DNA from: CAZRHH01 sp964599885 | GTDB taxonomy: Bacteria; Chloroflexota; Dehalococcoidia; DSTF01; JACRBR01 | NCBI GenBank assembly: GCA_964599885.1 | Contig: CAZRHH010000046.1 | Location: 1 to 25,239 of the forward strand | Direction: 5' to 3' | Length of the DNA: 25,239 bases | In this document: piece by piece, positions 12,186-19,513 of the stretch | Numbering within the stretch: the stretch's first letter is position 1 | Layout of the letters: every line of letters begins with the position of its first letter | The notes under the pieces: model-generated | The model's database searches: none | What the model saw: the letters and a program-made list of their open reading frames with translations, nothing else | Told to the model about the DNA's origin: nothing | Translations under genes and position numbers: made by a program

Positions 12186-13298
12186 GTGTCTGTAAACCTG
12201 CGGATCCCTGGCCCCACGCCGTGTCCCGATGACGTCCTTCAGGCAATGTCGCGGCAGATGATCAACCACCGCGGACCCGAGTTCGCCGACATCATGTCGC
12301 GGATCACGGACGGCTTGCAGACGCTATTCGCGACCAAGAATGACGTGCTGACGCTGACCTCGGCGGGAACAGGCGCGATGGAGGCCGCCGTCGTCAACAC
12401 GCTGTCGCCGGGCGACCGTGCGCTGTGCGTATCGATCGGCGTATTCGGCGACCGCTTCGCCGATATCGGCACCACGTACGGCGTGAACGTCGAGAAGCTG
12501 TCGTACGAGCAGGGGACCGCTGCGGATCCGGAGCAGATCGCCGAGGCGCTGCGCAAGGACGCGTCGTTCAAGGCCGTCATGGTGACGCACAACGAGACGT
12601 CGACCGCGGTGACGAATGATCTCGGCGCGATCGCGAAGGCGATCCGCAGCGTGCGGCCCGACATCCTGATTCTCGTCGACGCGATCAGCAGCCTCGGTTC
12701 CGTGCCTCTGCCGATCGACGAGTGGGATCTGGACGTCGTCTTCACCGGTTCGCAAAAGGGCTGGATGGTGCCGCCGGGCATGGCGATGGTGTCCGTCAGC
12801 AAGCGCGCGTGGGACGCGGTCGCGCAGGCGCGCATCCCGCGCTACTACTTCGATTACACGAAAGCGAAGAGCTATCTCGAGAAGGGACAGACCCCGTGGA
12901 CGCCGGCGGTCTCCGTGTACTTCGCGATGGATGTGGCGCTGCGCACGCTGCTCGAGGAAGGGCTCGATGCGATACACGCGCGCCACGCGCGGCTCGGGCA
13001 GTTCACGCGCGACGGCGTCAAGTCACTCGGCCTGAAGCTGCTCGCCGATGAGCGGGTGGCGTCGAACACGGTGACAGCCGTCGTCGTGCCGGAAGGCGTC
13101 GATGGCGGCGCGCTGAACAAGATGATGCGCACGGAGTACAACACGGTGCTGGCGGGCGGCCAGGGCGCGCTGACGGGCAAGATCTTCCGGATCGGCCATC
13201 TCGGCTACGCGACGGAAGCCGACCTGCAGGCTTGCTTCGACGCGCTGAAACTCGCGCTGCCGCGCGTCGGCTTCGCGCCGGTCGCCGCCGCGACGTAG
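12186..13298 (+). CDS. Class V aminotransferase (alanine-glyoxylate/serine-pyruvate type), probable phosphoserine aminotransferase
   Basis: I start at GTG 12186 because AAGGAG lies six bases upstream and the product then opens SVNLRIPGPTPCPDDVLQAM, the normal family start; an ATG at 12090 is upstream of the ribosome-binding site. The 370 residues match class V aminotransferases: SAGTGAMEAAVVNTL, DAISSLGSVPLPID and the PLP-lysine in TGSQKGWMVPPG (Lys191). The closing RIGHLGYATEADLQA is also typical. Such proteins are often annotated alanine-glyoxylate transaminase. Because serA follows and no serC-type gene is present, I infer that it converts 3-phosphohydroxypyruvate to phosphoserine. A terminator at 13326 separates it from serA. 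Confidence 0.88.
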   Translation: MSVNLRIPGPTPCPDDVLQAMSRQMINHRGPEFADIMSRITDGLQTLFATKNDVLTLTSAGTGAMEAAVVNTLSPGDRALCVSIGVFGDRFADIGTTYGVNVEKLSYEQGTAADPEQIAEALRKDASFKAVMVTHNETSTAVTNDLGAIAKAIRSVRPDILILVDAISSLGSVPLPIDEWDLDVVFTGSQKGWMVPPGMAMVSVSKRAWDAVAQARIPRYYFDYTKAKSYLEKGQTPWTPAVSVYFAMDVALRTLLEEGLDAIHARHARLGQFTRDGVKSLGLKLLADERVASNTVTAVVVPEGVDGGALNKMMRTEYNTVLAGGQGALTGKIFRIGHLGYATEADLQACFDALKLALPRVGFAPVAAAT

Positions 13299-13325
13299 CT
13301 ACGCGCAACCCGAACAATCGCAGGA

Positions 13326-13349
13326 GCCACGCTGTTGACGCAGCGTGGC
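13326..13349 (+). terminator. Hairpin terminator after the aminotransferase gene
   Basis: GCCACGCTG pairs exactly with CAGCGTGGC around TTGACG, 28 bases after the stop, followed by TTCCGGGTTTT. Confidence 0.7.
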
Positions 13350-13424
13350 TTCCGGGTTTTCGGGTATCTCCCGCGAGGGGGATCGCTATTCGGTAGCCCC
13401 GTGCGACGCAGTCCGGCGCCCCGA

Positions 13425-13448
13425 GCGGAGCTAAAGCTCCGCCGCTAC
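13425..13448 (-). repeat. REP-like element, family A, GTAG-footed (single)
   Basis: On the minus strand GTAGCG precedes GCGGAGCTTTAGCTCCGC. It lies between the aminotransferase terminator and the serA promoter; no paired copy is seen in this spacer. Confidence 0.7.
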
Positions 13449-13541
13449 GAAGATCCATCCGCCATCGTCCATCCTCCAGTCCCGCATCTGGCGCGATACT
13501 CGTCGTAGGCTGCTGCGCTACCCCGTGGATCGGGCAGCCGC

Positions 13542-13547
13542 TAACAT
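13542..13547 (+). promoter_or_regulatory. Putative -10 element (TAACAT) just upstream of serA
   Basis: TAACAT is separated from the serA ATG by CTGCCC only. There is no Shine-Dalgarno, so a leaderless transcript is possible. No strong -35 is seen. Confidence 0.35.
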
Positions 13548-13553
13548 CTGCCC

Positions 13554-15137
13554 ATGAAGAAGATTCTCGTCGCCGACCCGATCGCGCAGGATGGGATCGA
13601 CATCCTGGAGCGGAGCGGTGCGGCGACCGTCGATGTGCGCACCGGGATGACGCCGGACGAACTGATCGCGGCGATTCCGGCGTATCACGCGCTGGTCGTC
13701 CGCAGCGAGACGAAGGTCACCGCTGCCGTCTTCGCGGCGGCGAAGCTGCTGCAGGCGGTCGGGCGGGCCGGCGTCGGCGTCGATAACATCGATCTGGAGG
13801 CGGCGACGGCGCGCGGCGTGATCGTCGTCAACGCACCGCTCGGCAATACGATTTCGGCCGCCGAGCACGCGATCGCCCTGATGCTGGCGCTGTCACGTCA
13901 CATTCCGGCCGCCAACGCGTCGCTGAAGGGCGGGGAGTGGGACCGGTCGAAGTTCAAGGGCTTTGAAGTGCGCGGCAAAACGCTCGGCATCGTCGGGCTC
14001 GGCAATGTCGGGTCGGAGGTCGCGAAGCGAGCGAAGGGCCTCGATATGCTCGTCGTGGCGCAAGACCCGTACGTGTCGGCGGAACGCGCGGCGATCCTCG
14101 GCGTCGAACTCGCGGAGACGCTCGATGACCTGCTGGCGCGTTCGGACTTCATCTCGCTGCACACGGTGACACCGGATCAGCTGATCGGCGAGCGCGAGCT
14201 GAACAAGGCGAAGCCGTCGCTGCGGATCATCAACACCGCGCGCGGCAACCACATCGATTACGCCGCGCTCGTCCGCGCCGTCGATGACGGCCGCATCGCG
14301 GGCGCGGCGCTGGATGTCTTCGCGATCGAGCCGCCGGATATGGCCGACGCGGTGCTGCACAACGACCGCATCATCGTCACGCCGCATCTCGGCGCGCTGA
14401 CGGCCGAAGCGCAGGAGCGCGTGGCGATCGACGTCGCCGAGCAGATACTGGCGATCTTGCGCGGCGAACCGGCGCAATACGCCGTCAACGCGCCGATGAT
14501 CGCCGCCGAGACGATGAGCGCGCTGGCCCCGTACGTCGCCGTAGCAGAGAAGGCGGCGACGCTGGCGACGCAGCTAGCGGCCGGACAGATGGGCGCGATC
14601 GAAATTGAGTATCTCGGCGACATCGCGATGCACGACACGACAGCGCTGAAAGCGGCGGTGATCAAGGGTCTGCTTGGATCCGTGACGGAAGAGAACGTGA
14701 CGATCGTCAACGCGAATCTGATCGCCGAGAAGCGCGGAATGAAGATCGTCGAACGCAAGGGTCCGGCCGAGGAGATCTACGCGAACCTGATCCGCGTACA
14801 CATCCACGCGAGCCACGGCGATACCGACGTGACGGCAACGATCGCGCACGACGGCCCGCACATCGTCGCCATCAACGACTTCTGGGTCGATATCCCCCCG
14901 GGCAACGGCTGGCTGCTCCTGTGCGAGAACCAGGACCGCCCCGGCATGATCGGCGCCGTCGGCACGTTTCTCGGCGAACACGACATCAATATCAGTTTCA
15001 TGCGCGTCGGCCGCACGGGCGTGCGCGGCAAGGCACTGATGGCGGTCGGCGTCGACGATCCGATCAGCGAGCAGCAAGTCGAGCAGTTGCTGTCGATCCC
15101 CAACATTTTGTCGGCGCGCGTCGCGCGGTTTTCCTGA
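13554..15137 (+). CDS. serA: D-3-phosphoglycerate dehydrogenase
   Basis: The 527-residue protein has the long SerA layout. The substrate/NAD domain includes the dinucleotide motif GLGNVG (148-153) and the catalytic set R230 (NTARG), E259 (FAIEPPD) and H278 (TPHLGALT). An intervening allosteric-substrate-binding-type domain follows (about 315-450), then a C-terminal ACT domain (WLLLCENQDRPGMIGAVG, then NISFMRVGR). The ACT domain binds L-serine in many SerA proteins, so feedback inhibition is likely. It oxidises 3-phosphoglycerate to 3-phosphohydroxypyruvate, the first step of serine biosynthesis, with the aminotransferase just upstream as the probable second step. All catalytic residues are present. 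Confidence 0.96.
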   Translation: MKKILVADPIAQDGIDILERSGAATVDVRTGMTPDELIAAIPAYHALVVRSETKVTAAVFAAAKLLQAVGRAGVGVDNIDLEAATARGVIVVNAPLGNTISAAEHAIALMLALSRHIPAANASLKGGEWDRSKFKGFEVRGKTLGIVGLGNVGSEVAKRAKGLDMLVVAQDPYVSAERAAILGVELAETLDDLLARSDFISLHTVTPDQLIGERELNKAKPSLRIINTARGNHIDYAALVRAVDDGRIAGAALDVFAIEPPDMADAVLHNDRIIVTPHLGALTAEAQERVAIDVAEQILAILRGEPAQYAVNAPMIAAETMSALAPYVAVAEKAATLATQLAAGQMGAIEIEYLGDIAMHDTTALKAAVIKGLLGSVTEENVTIVNANLIAEKRGMKIVERKGPAEEIYANLIRVHIHASHGDTDVTATIAHDGPHIVAINDFWVDIPPGNGWLLLCENQDRPGMIGAVGTFLGEHDINISFMRVGRTGVRGKALMAVGVDDPISEQQVEQLLSIPNILSARVARFS

Positions 15138-15156
15138 ACCGAACCTCCTTCGTTTG

Positions 15157-15226
15157 AACCACAGCTGCACACAGATGAACACAGATGATTCTCCGGTTTA
15201 ACCACAGAGGCACGGAGGCACAGAGG
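15157..15226 (+). repeat. Two AACCACAG-headed tandem repeats in succession
   Basis: The first is GAACCACAGCTGC followed by two ACACAGATG units. The second is TTTAACCACAGAGGCACGG and a further AGGCACAGAGG. Both begin AACCACAG. The second matches the element beside the GxxExxY gene (2996-3022). This copy extends into the apparent 5' end of the capA-like frame. Confidence 0.6.
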
Positions 15227-16390
15227 GGTTTTCGGTGGCGGTGCGTGCGCGCTGCGCTGATCGCGGCCCTGCTGTTCGTTCTGGGGGCGGCGTGCGGCGG
15301 CGACGACGGGTCGCCCGCAGCGACGCCGTCGGCATCCGCGACGGCCGCACGTGCTACTCCCACCGCCGCCGCAGCGACCATCGCGCCGGCGCCCGCGCTC
15401 ACGACGCTTCCGGTCGCGCCACCACCGCCGGGCGCGACGGCGTTTCCGCTGGCGCCGGAGGGGGCGTCGGTGACGATCAGCGCCGTCGGCGACGTGAGCC
15501 TCGCGCGCGAGGTCGTCGACCGGATGACGGCGAATGGCGCGGACTATCCGTACGCGCTGATCGCGCCGCTGATCAGCGGCGACATCGGCTTTGCGAATCT
15601 TGAGGGGGCGCTGACCGACCGCGGCGAACCCTGGCCGAAGGGCTACACGTTCCGCACGCCGCCGCGTTTCACGCCGGGACTGGCGACGGCGGGGTTCGAC
15701 GTCGTCTCGCTGGCCAACAACCACACGCTCGACTTCGGCGAGATCGGGCTGCTCGATACGCTCGACGCGCTGACAAATGCCGGCGTGGCGTACGTTGGCG
15801 CCGGCCGCAACGCCGCGGAATCGCGCGCGCCGGCGATCATCGAAGCGAACGGGCTGCGCGTGGCGGTTCTCGGCTACGTGGCGACGCCGCAGGAAGCGGG
15901 CGGCTTCTCGATCGAGCAGTGGCTCGCGGGCGAAGCGACGCCCGGGCTGGCGTACGCATCGGACGAGGCGATCGCCGCTGATGTCGCCGCGGCGCGCTTG
16001 ATCGCGGACTTCGTGATCGTCACCGCGCACGCCGGGACGGAATACCGGAACGCGCCGGATTCGACGCAGGCGCGCATCGTCAACGCGGCGCTGGCAGCGG
16101 GCGCCGACGCGTACATCGGGCACCACGCGCACGTCGTGCAGCCGGTGGAGCTGCGCAGCGGTCAGCTCATCGCGTGGGGGCTCGGCAACTTCATCTTCGA
16201 TCTGGACAACGTCGACCTGGCGAACATCCCGGAGCCGCGTGTATCGCTCGTGCTGAACTTCACGCTGACGAAGGGCGCCGGCGTCACGTCGTTCGAAGCC
16301 GTGCCGGTCGTGCAAGACGCGAACGAAGATCGGCCGCGGCCGGCGACGCCCGGCGAGGCGGCGGTGCTGTTCGAACTCATCTCGCCGTAA
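15185..16390 (+). CDS. CapA/PgsA-like metallophosphatase-fold lipoprotein
   Basis: From ATG 15185 the product has 401 residues, but residues 1-14 (NHRGTEAQR core) are encoded by an intergenic repeat, and GTG 15245 gives a cleaner lipoprotein signal (RAALIAALLFVLGAACGG), so 15245 is the more likely true start. An Ala/Pro/Thr linker follows. The CapA fold is shown by AVGDVSLAR (Asp103), SLANNHTLDFG (His180), VTAHAGTEY and GHHAHVVQPVE (His313-His316), which are the metal-site motifs of the PGA_cap family related to calcineurin-like phosphatases. Homologues act in poly-gamma-glutamate synthesis or surface polymer turnover, but no capBC genes are present, so I name only the fold. The SDR gene follows directly. 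Confidence 0.85.
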   Translation: MILRFNHRGTEAQRGFRWRCVRAALIAALLFVLGAACGGDDGSPAATPSASATAARATPTAAAATIAPAPALTTLPVAPPPPGATAFPLAPEGASVTISAVGDVSLAREVVDRMTANGADYPYALIAPLISGDIGFANLEGALTDRGEPWPKGYTFRTPPRFTPGLATAGFDVVSLANNHTLDFGEIGLLDTLDALTNAGVAYVGAGRNAAESRAPAIIEANGLRVAVLGYVATPQEAGGFSIEQWLAGEATPGLAYASDEAIAADVAAARLIADFVIVTAHAGTEYRNAPDSTQARIVNAALAAGADAYIGHHAHVVQPVELRSGQLIAWGLGNFIFDLDNVDLANIPEPRVSLVLNFTLTKGAGVTSFEAVPVVQDANEDRPRPATPGEAAVLFELISP

Positions 16391-16402
16391 GGAGGCTTGA
16401 TC

Positions 16403-17194
16403 ATGGATCTCGGACTGCGCGGACGCGTCGCGATCGTCGGTGGCGCCAGCAAGGGCATCGGCAAAGCGACAGCGATGATGCTCGCCGCGGAGGGGGCGCG
16501 CGTCGTCATAGCGGCGCGCGGGGAAGACGCGCTCGCTGCGACAGCGCGTGAGATCGCCGACTCGACCGGCGCCGACGTGCTGGCGGTGCCGTGCGACATG
16601 GCGAATGCAGCGGACATCGAGCGGCTGGTCGCGCAGACGGTCGAGCGGTTCGGTGGCATCGACATCGTCGTCGCGAACGCGGGCGGGCCGCCGCTCGGCC
16701 GCTTCGAGCAGCACGACGATGCGGCGTGGCAGGCGGCGTTCGAACTGAATCTGATGAGCGTCGTGCGGCTGGTACGGCTGGCGCTGCCGCATCTCGATCG
16801 TTCTGACCAGGCGCGCGTGATCACGATCACGTCAACGGCGGTGAAGGAACCGATCGACGGGCTGATCCTGTCGAACAGCGTCCGTATGGCGACGAGCGGT
16901 CTCGCGAAAACACTTTCGCGCGAACTAGGCCCACGCGGCATCACCGTCAACAACGTCGGACCCGGCTCGACGCTCACGGACCGTATTCGCCCGCTGATCG
17001 AAGCGCAGGCGAAAGCCGAAGGTCGCCCGTTCGATGATGTTGCGGCGGAACGCGCGCGCCGCATCCCGATACAGCGCATGGGGGCAGCCGAGGACGTGGC
17101 GGCGATGGTGGTGTTTCTGGCGTCGGCGCAAGCGCGCCAGATCACGGGCCAGACGATCCTTGTCGATGGCGGCGCATCGGCCGGGGTGTTTTAG
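16403..17194 (+). CDS. SDR-family (3-oxoacyl-ACP-reductase-like) protein with altered catalytic residues
   Basis: ATG 16403 is chosen because AAGGAGG (16389-16395) overlaps the capA stop and lies seven bases upstream. The 263 residues have the Rossmann motif GGASKGIG (13-20), NAGG (92-95) and catalytic-type Ser144 (ITSTA). The expected Tyr-x-x-x-Lys appears as Ser157-N-S-V-Arg161, so both the proton donor and its lysine are replaced. The C-terminal GQTILVDGG is canonical. A known FabG-like SDR subgroup shares such changes. It may have another chemistry or bind NAD(P) without ordinary reductase activity. It is co-transcribed with the CapA-like gene, although a functional link is not obvious. 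Confidence 0.88.
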   Translation: MDLGLRGRVAIVGGASKGIGKATAMMLAAEGARVVIAARGEDALAATAREIADSTGADVLAVPCDMANAADIERLVAQTVERFGGIDIVVANAGGPPLGRFEQHDDAAWQAAFELNLMSVVRLVRLALPHLDRSDQARVITITSTAVKEPIDGLILSNSVRMATSGLAKTLSRELGPRGITVNNVGPGSTLTDRIRPLIEAQAKAEGRPFDDVAAERARRIPIQRMGAAEDVAAMVVFLASAQARQITGQTILVDGGASAGVF

Positions 17195-17221
17195 GGCGGA
17201 TGCGGGGTTGGCGCCGCGCAT

Positions 17222-17252
17222 CGGGCGCTGGACGCTGGACGCTGGATCGTCA
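17222..17252 (+). repeat. Short tandem repeat (GCTGGAC units)
   Basis: GCGCTGGACGCTGGACGCTG contains three copies of a 7-nt unit just after the SDR stop. The spacer 17195-17423 also holds a REP-like palindrome and the HNH terminator. Confidence 0.5.
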
Positions 17253-17328
17253 CCAACATGCGCCGCTGGTGACTCCGCAACGCCGGATGCGTGGTCATCG
17301 CCGACAAACGCCATTGCCGCCATGTACC

Positions 17329-17353
17329 GGGGCCCAGCAAGCGGGGCCCCTAC
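17329..17353 (-). repeat. REP-like element, family D, GTAG-footed
   Basis: On the minus strand GTAG leads directly into GGGGCCCC, an unpaired stretch, and GGGCCCC. The stem differs from families A-C while the foot is the same. Confidence 0.6.
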
Positions 17354-17369
17354 TGTGTAGGTTCTCGGA

Positions 17370-17396
17370 TAAGAAAAGAACCGCCCCGAGGCGGCA
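17370..17396 (-). terminator. Rho-independent terminator of the HNH gene
   Basis: On the minus strand GCCGCC, loop TCGG, GGCGG is followed by TTCTTTTCTTAT. The short GC stem and long T-tract are textbook, about 28 bases after the HNH stop. Confidence 0.85.
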
Positions 17397-17423
17397 CGAT
17401 CGTTTCTTCCCGCGAGCGCGGCG

Positions 17424-17957
17424 TCAGGCGTAGCCGTCGGCCGCCGTCTCCCAGCCGGGGATGAATTTACGCCATCCCTCCTCGTTGTTGAGATACGGGT
17501 ACACGACGTAGTAGCTGTTCACGCGGGGTTGGTACGGTTCCTTCATCAACTGCATCCGCGCCTCGATGGGCGTGCGGCCGGCTTTGCGGTGATTGCACGT
17601 CTTGCACGCCGTCACGAGATTCTCCCAGGTGTGGCGGCCGCCGCGGTGCCGCGGCATCACGTGGTCGAGCGTCAGGTCGCGCTGGCCGTGGCGGCCGCAG
17701 TACTGGCATGTGTAGCGGTCGCGGTTGAAGATCTCGCGACGCGAAAGGCGCATCTGCGGGCGCGGCCGCTTGATCAGGTAGATCAAGCGGATGACGGACG
17801 GCAGCGGGAAGATAGCGCTCGCCGAGCGCAGTTGGCCGAGCCCGTGTTCCAGCACCTCAGCCTTACCGCGGTCGATCAGGCTAAAGGCGCGCCGAGCGTT
17901 GCAGACGTTCAGCGGTTCGTAGTTCTGGTTCAGGACCAGGACGCTGCTGCTTATCAT
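17424..17957 (-). CDS. HNH endonuclease family protein
   Basis: The 177-residue product starts at ATG 17957 (GGAG four bases upstream), giving MISSSVLVLNQNYEPLNVCN, the usual start of this widespread HNH family; a longer frame to 18146 is unlike it. The HNH core is LTLDHVMPRHRGG (Asp98-His99), WENLVTACKTC (Asn113) and CNHRK (His123). Two CxxC pairs, C84/C87 and C118/C121, form the structural zinc site. The family nicks or cuts DNA, but its physiological role is not settled, and no restriction or phage genes accompany it here. It looks intact and has a strong terminator. Confidence 0.92.
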   Translation of the reverse strand: MISSSVLVLNQNYEPLNVCNARRAFSLIDRGKAEVLEHGLGQLRSASAIFPLPSVIRLIYLIKRPRPQMRLSRREIFNRDRYTCQYCGRHGQRDLTLDHVMPRHRGGRHTWENLVTACKTCNHRKAGRTPIEARMQLMKEPYQPRVNSYYVVYPYLNNEEGWRKFIPGWETAADGYA

Positions 17958-18020
17958 TGCACTCCGCCAGTGGCCGAAGCATAGCAAAGCGCAGATTCGG
18001 GCGGCAAAGCGGGTGGGCGG

Positions 18021-18068
18021 GCGGAGGTCGGAGGTCCGAGACTTGGTGTCTGGTGTCTGGTGTCTGGT
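18021..18068 (+). repeat. Short tandem repeats (GGAGGTC x2, GGTGTCT x3)
   Basis: GGAGGTCGGAGGTCCG is followed by three exact GGTGTCT copies (18045-18065). They lie between the divergent HNH and DinB-like genes. Slippage-type expansion is likely. Confidence 0.5.
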
Positions 18069-18160
18069 CGTCGGGACCATCGCGTGTTGGACGCTCGTGC
18101 GTATGGCGCGCGATCTATAGAATCGCGGGGACAGTTTGTTTTTCACACAAGGAGTATTCG

Positions 18161-18646
18161 ATGGCGACGCGCGACGAGGTTATTGGCGGGATTGAGTTTC
18201 TGATCCAGGAGTCGAAGCGGCTGGGCGGCGCGCTCAGCGACGAGGACTGGACGCGGGTGGTCGATATGGACGGCTGGAAGAATAAGGAGGTGCTGGCGCA
18301 CATCGCCGGCATCAGCGCGATCGTCGTGCCGATGGTCAGCAGCTTCTCGAGCGCGCCAGCGGGCGCGAACGCGGGCGCGGGCGTCGATATCGACGCGATC
18401 AACGCCGGTATTGTCGGGGCGCGCGCGGACAAGTCGGTGGACGATCTCGTCAACGAGGTGGCGACGGGGTACAAGGGCGTCATCGAGTTCGTGCGCGGCG
18501 CTTCCGACGAGACGCTCGCCAAGCCGATCACGTTCGCCGGCTACAAGGACGTGCCGGTCAGCGACATCCTCATACGGATGGTGGTGCTACACGGTCTCGG
18601 GCACGTGTACTCGTCGTACTCTGCTGTGATGATGGCGGGGGCGTAG
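18161..18646 (+). CDS. DinB/maleylpyruvate-isomerase-like four-helix protein
   Basis: ATG 18161 follows AAGGAG (18149-18154). The 161 residues contain WKNKEVLAHIAGISAIVVPM (residues 39-58), the metal-site helix shared with DinB-like and mycothiol-dependent enzymes, and a later VLHGLGHVYSSYSAVM with two His that can complete the site. A low-complexity Ala/Gly segment (SAPAGANAGAGVD) separates the first helices. The WxxKExLAHIAG motif is also in the protein at 7972, so the genome carries at least two members. The substrate is unknown. The gene is single, with REP-like elements downstream. Confidence 0.75.
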   Translation: MATRDEVIGGIEFLIQESKRLGGALSDEDWTRVVDMDGWKNKEVLAHIAGISAIVVPMVSSFSSAPAGANAGAGVDIDAINAGIVGARADKSVDDLVNEVATGYKGVIEFVRGASDETLAKPITFAGYKDVPVSDILIRMVVLHGLGHVYSSYSAVMMAGA

Positions 18647-18697
18647 CGGCGTGCGACCGCAACTGACCGCCGCACGACAGTACTGGCAACTATTGTC

Positions 18698-18721
18698 GTA
18701 GCGGCGGAGCTTTAGCTCCGC
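18698..18721 (+). repeat. REP-like element, family A, GTAG-footed (plus orientation)
   Basis: GTAGCG, then GCGGAGCTTTAGCTCCGC. It forms a 146-bp unit with the inverted copy at 18820-18843; the interior shows no similarity to the interior of the pair at 7731-7898. Confidence 0.75.
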
Positions 18722-18819
18722 TCAGTGCACGGAGTTCAGGACGACGTCGGCCCCGGGCTGATGCGAAATGCGCACGGTCTGGAGTCGCGGACGCGGGTTC
18801 TGTATCACGCAGGGCGGTC

Positions 18820-18843
18820 GCGGAGCTAAAGCTCCGCCGCTAC
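18820..18843 (-). repeat. REP-like element, family A, GTAG-footed (minus orientation)
   Basis: On the minus strand GTAGCG, then GCGGAGCTTTAGCTCCGC. It is the partner of 18698-18721. Confidence 0.75.
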
Positions 18844-18885
18844 GAACGGAGGCCGCATGGCCCCAGCGCGTGCGTGGCGCGCGGC

Positions 18886-18911
18886 GGACAGGTCTGAAGA
18901 CCTGTCCCTAC
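18886..18911 (-). repeat. REP-like element, family B, GTAG-footed
   Basis: On the minus strand GTAG is followed directly by GGACAGGTCTTCAGACCTG and TCC, a perfect 10-bp stem. A second copy is at 24452-24477 and both share the flank GAG-GTGG on the far side of the foot. Confidence 0.75.
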
Positions 18912-18934
18912 GAGAGTGGTGGCTTCATTGGTGG

Positions 18935-19237
18935 CTAGTCCACCGTCGCGACGATATCGAGGCGCGTGATCTCGAGGCGGCCGACGAGCAGCGCACCGAT
19001 CTTGCCGCCGAACGCGGCCATGTGCGCCGTCTTGCCGTGCTCGGTCATCGCGTCGGCGTCGGCGTATGACTCGATGAAGTAGAACTCGTTCGGCGTCTTC
19101 TGCGACTGCGTGAGCGAGTACATCAACGTGCGGCCGGCTTCGTTCGCCTTGACGGCGGCGACCATCTCGGCGCCCGCGATCTTGAATTCGTCTTCCTTGC
19201 CCTCTTGTACGGTCAGCTTCGCGACGACGGCAATCAT
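18935..19237 (-). CDS. Antibiotic-biosynthesis-monooxygenase (ABM) domain protein, putative quinol monooxygenase
   Basis: The 100-residue product starts at ATG 19237, with AAGGAG seven bases upstream. It begins MIAVVAKLTVQEGKEDEFK and contains AVKANEAGRTLMYSLTQSQ and EFYFIESYADADAMTEHGKT, the ferredoxin-like ABM pattern with the conserved His in the EHGKTAH segment. ABM proteins are small dimeric enzymes, some acting as quinol monooxygenases or in ring oxidation; without neighbours in a pathway the substrate is open. The length is normal for a single domain. REP-like elements crowd its 3' side and a hairpin lies 5'. Confidence 0.88.
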   Translation of the reverse strand: MIAVVAKLTVQEGKEDEFKIAGAEMVAAVKANEAGRTLMYSLTQSQKTPNEFYFIESYADADAMTEHGKTAHMAAFGGKIGALLVGRLEITRLDIVATVD

Positions 19238-19350
19238 GGTGGCTCCTTGCTGTGCGGTGATGTCACCGCGCCCTCTGCGATGTTCCCGATTGTGCCCGAT
19301 CGGCGCACTACGATCATGCGGACTGAGACGCAGCTGAGCATCGTGCAACG

Positions 19351-19377
19351 TGGCACGGGTTTTCAGCCCGTGTCACA
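19351..19377 (+). repeat. Palindromic repeat, family E
   Basis: GTGGCACGGG pairs with CCCGTGTCAC (one G-T pair) around TTTTCAG. It resembles the other intergenic palindromes, but no GTAG foot is present. Confidence 0.5.
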
Positions 19378-19429
19378 CCGGAGGAGGATCCCTCGTCGGC
19401 GAGGACGGGCCGCCTGGCAAGCCAGACGC

Positions 19430-19464
19430 GAAGACGCCGCCGGCTCAACACCGGCGGCGTCTTC
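19430..19464 (-). terminator. Perfect 14-bp hairpin, probable terminator of the surface-protein gene
   Basis: GAAGACGCCGCCGG pairs exactly with CCGGCGGCGTCTTC around a seven-base loop, 50 bases after the surface-protein stop. No U-tract follows. Confidence 0.6.
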
Positions 19465-19513
19465 ATCGCATTGCGGGCTGTCCGGGGTTCAGCTGGACAG
19501 CTTCAGGGGGACC

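Noticed and set aside
14777..16792. A 671-codon open frame on the minus strand across serA, capA and the SDR gene
   Set aside because: It runs antisense to three well-supported genes, has no family similarity, and is Arg-rich in the way GC-rich antisense frames are.
18100..18130. TATAGAAT upstream of the DinB-like gene at 18161 as a promoter
   Set aside because: The nearest TTGGAC is 23 bp away, too far for a sigma-70 pair; support is insufficient.
17424..18146. HNH endonuclease as part of a restriction or phage system
   Set aside because: No methylase, phage or toxin gene is adjacent, and this HNH family is common as a single chromosomal gene.
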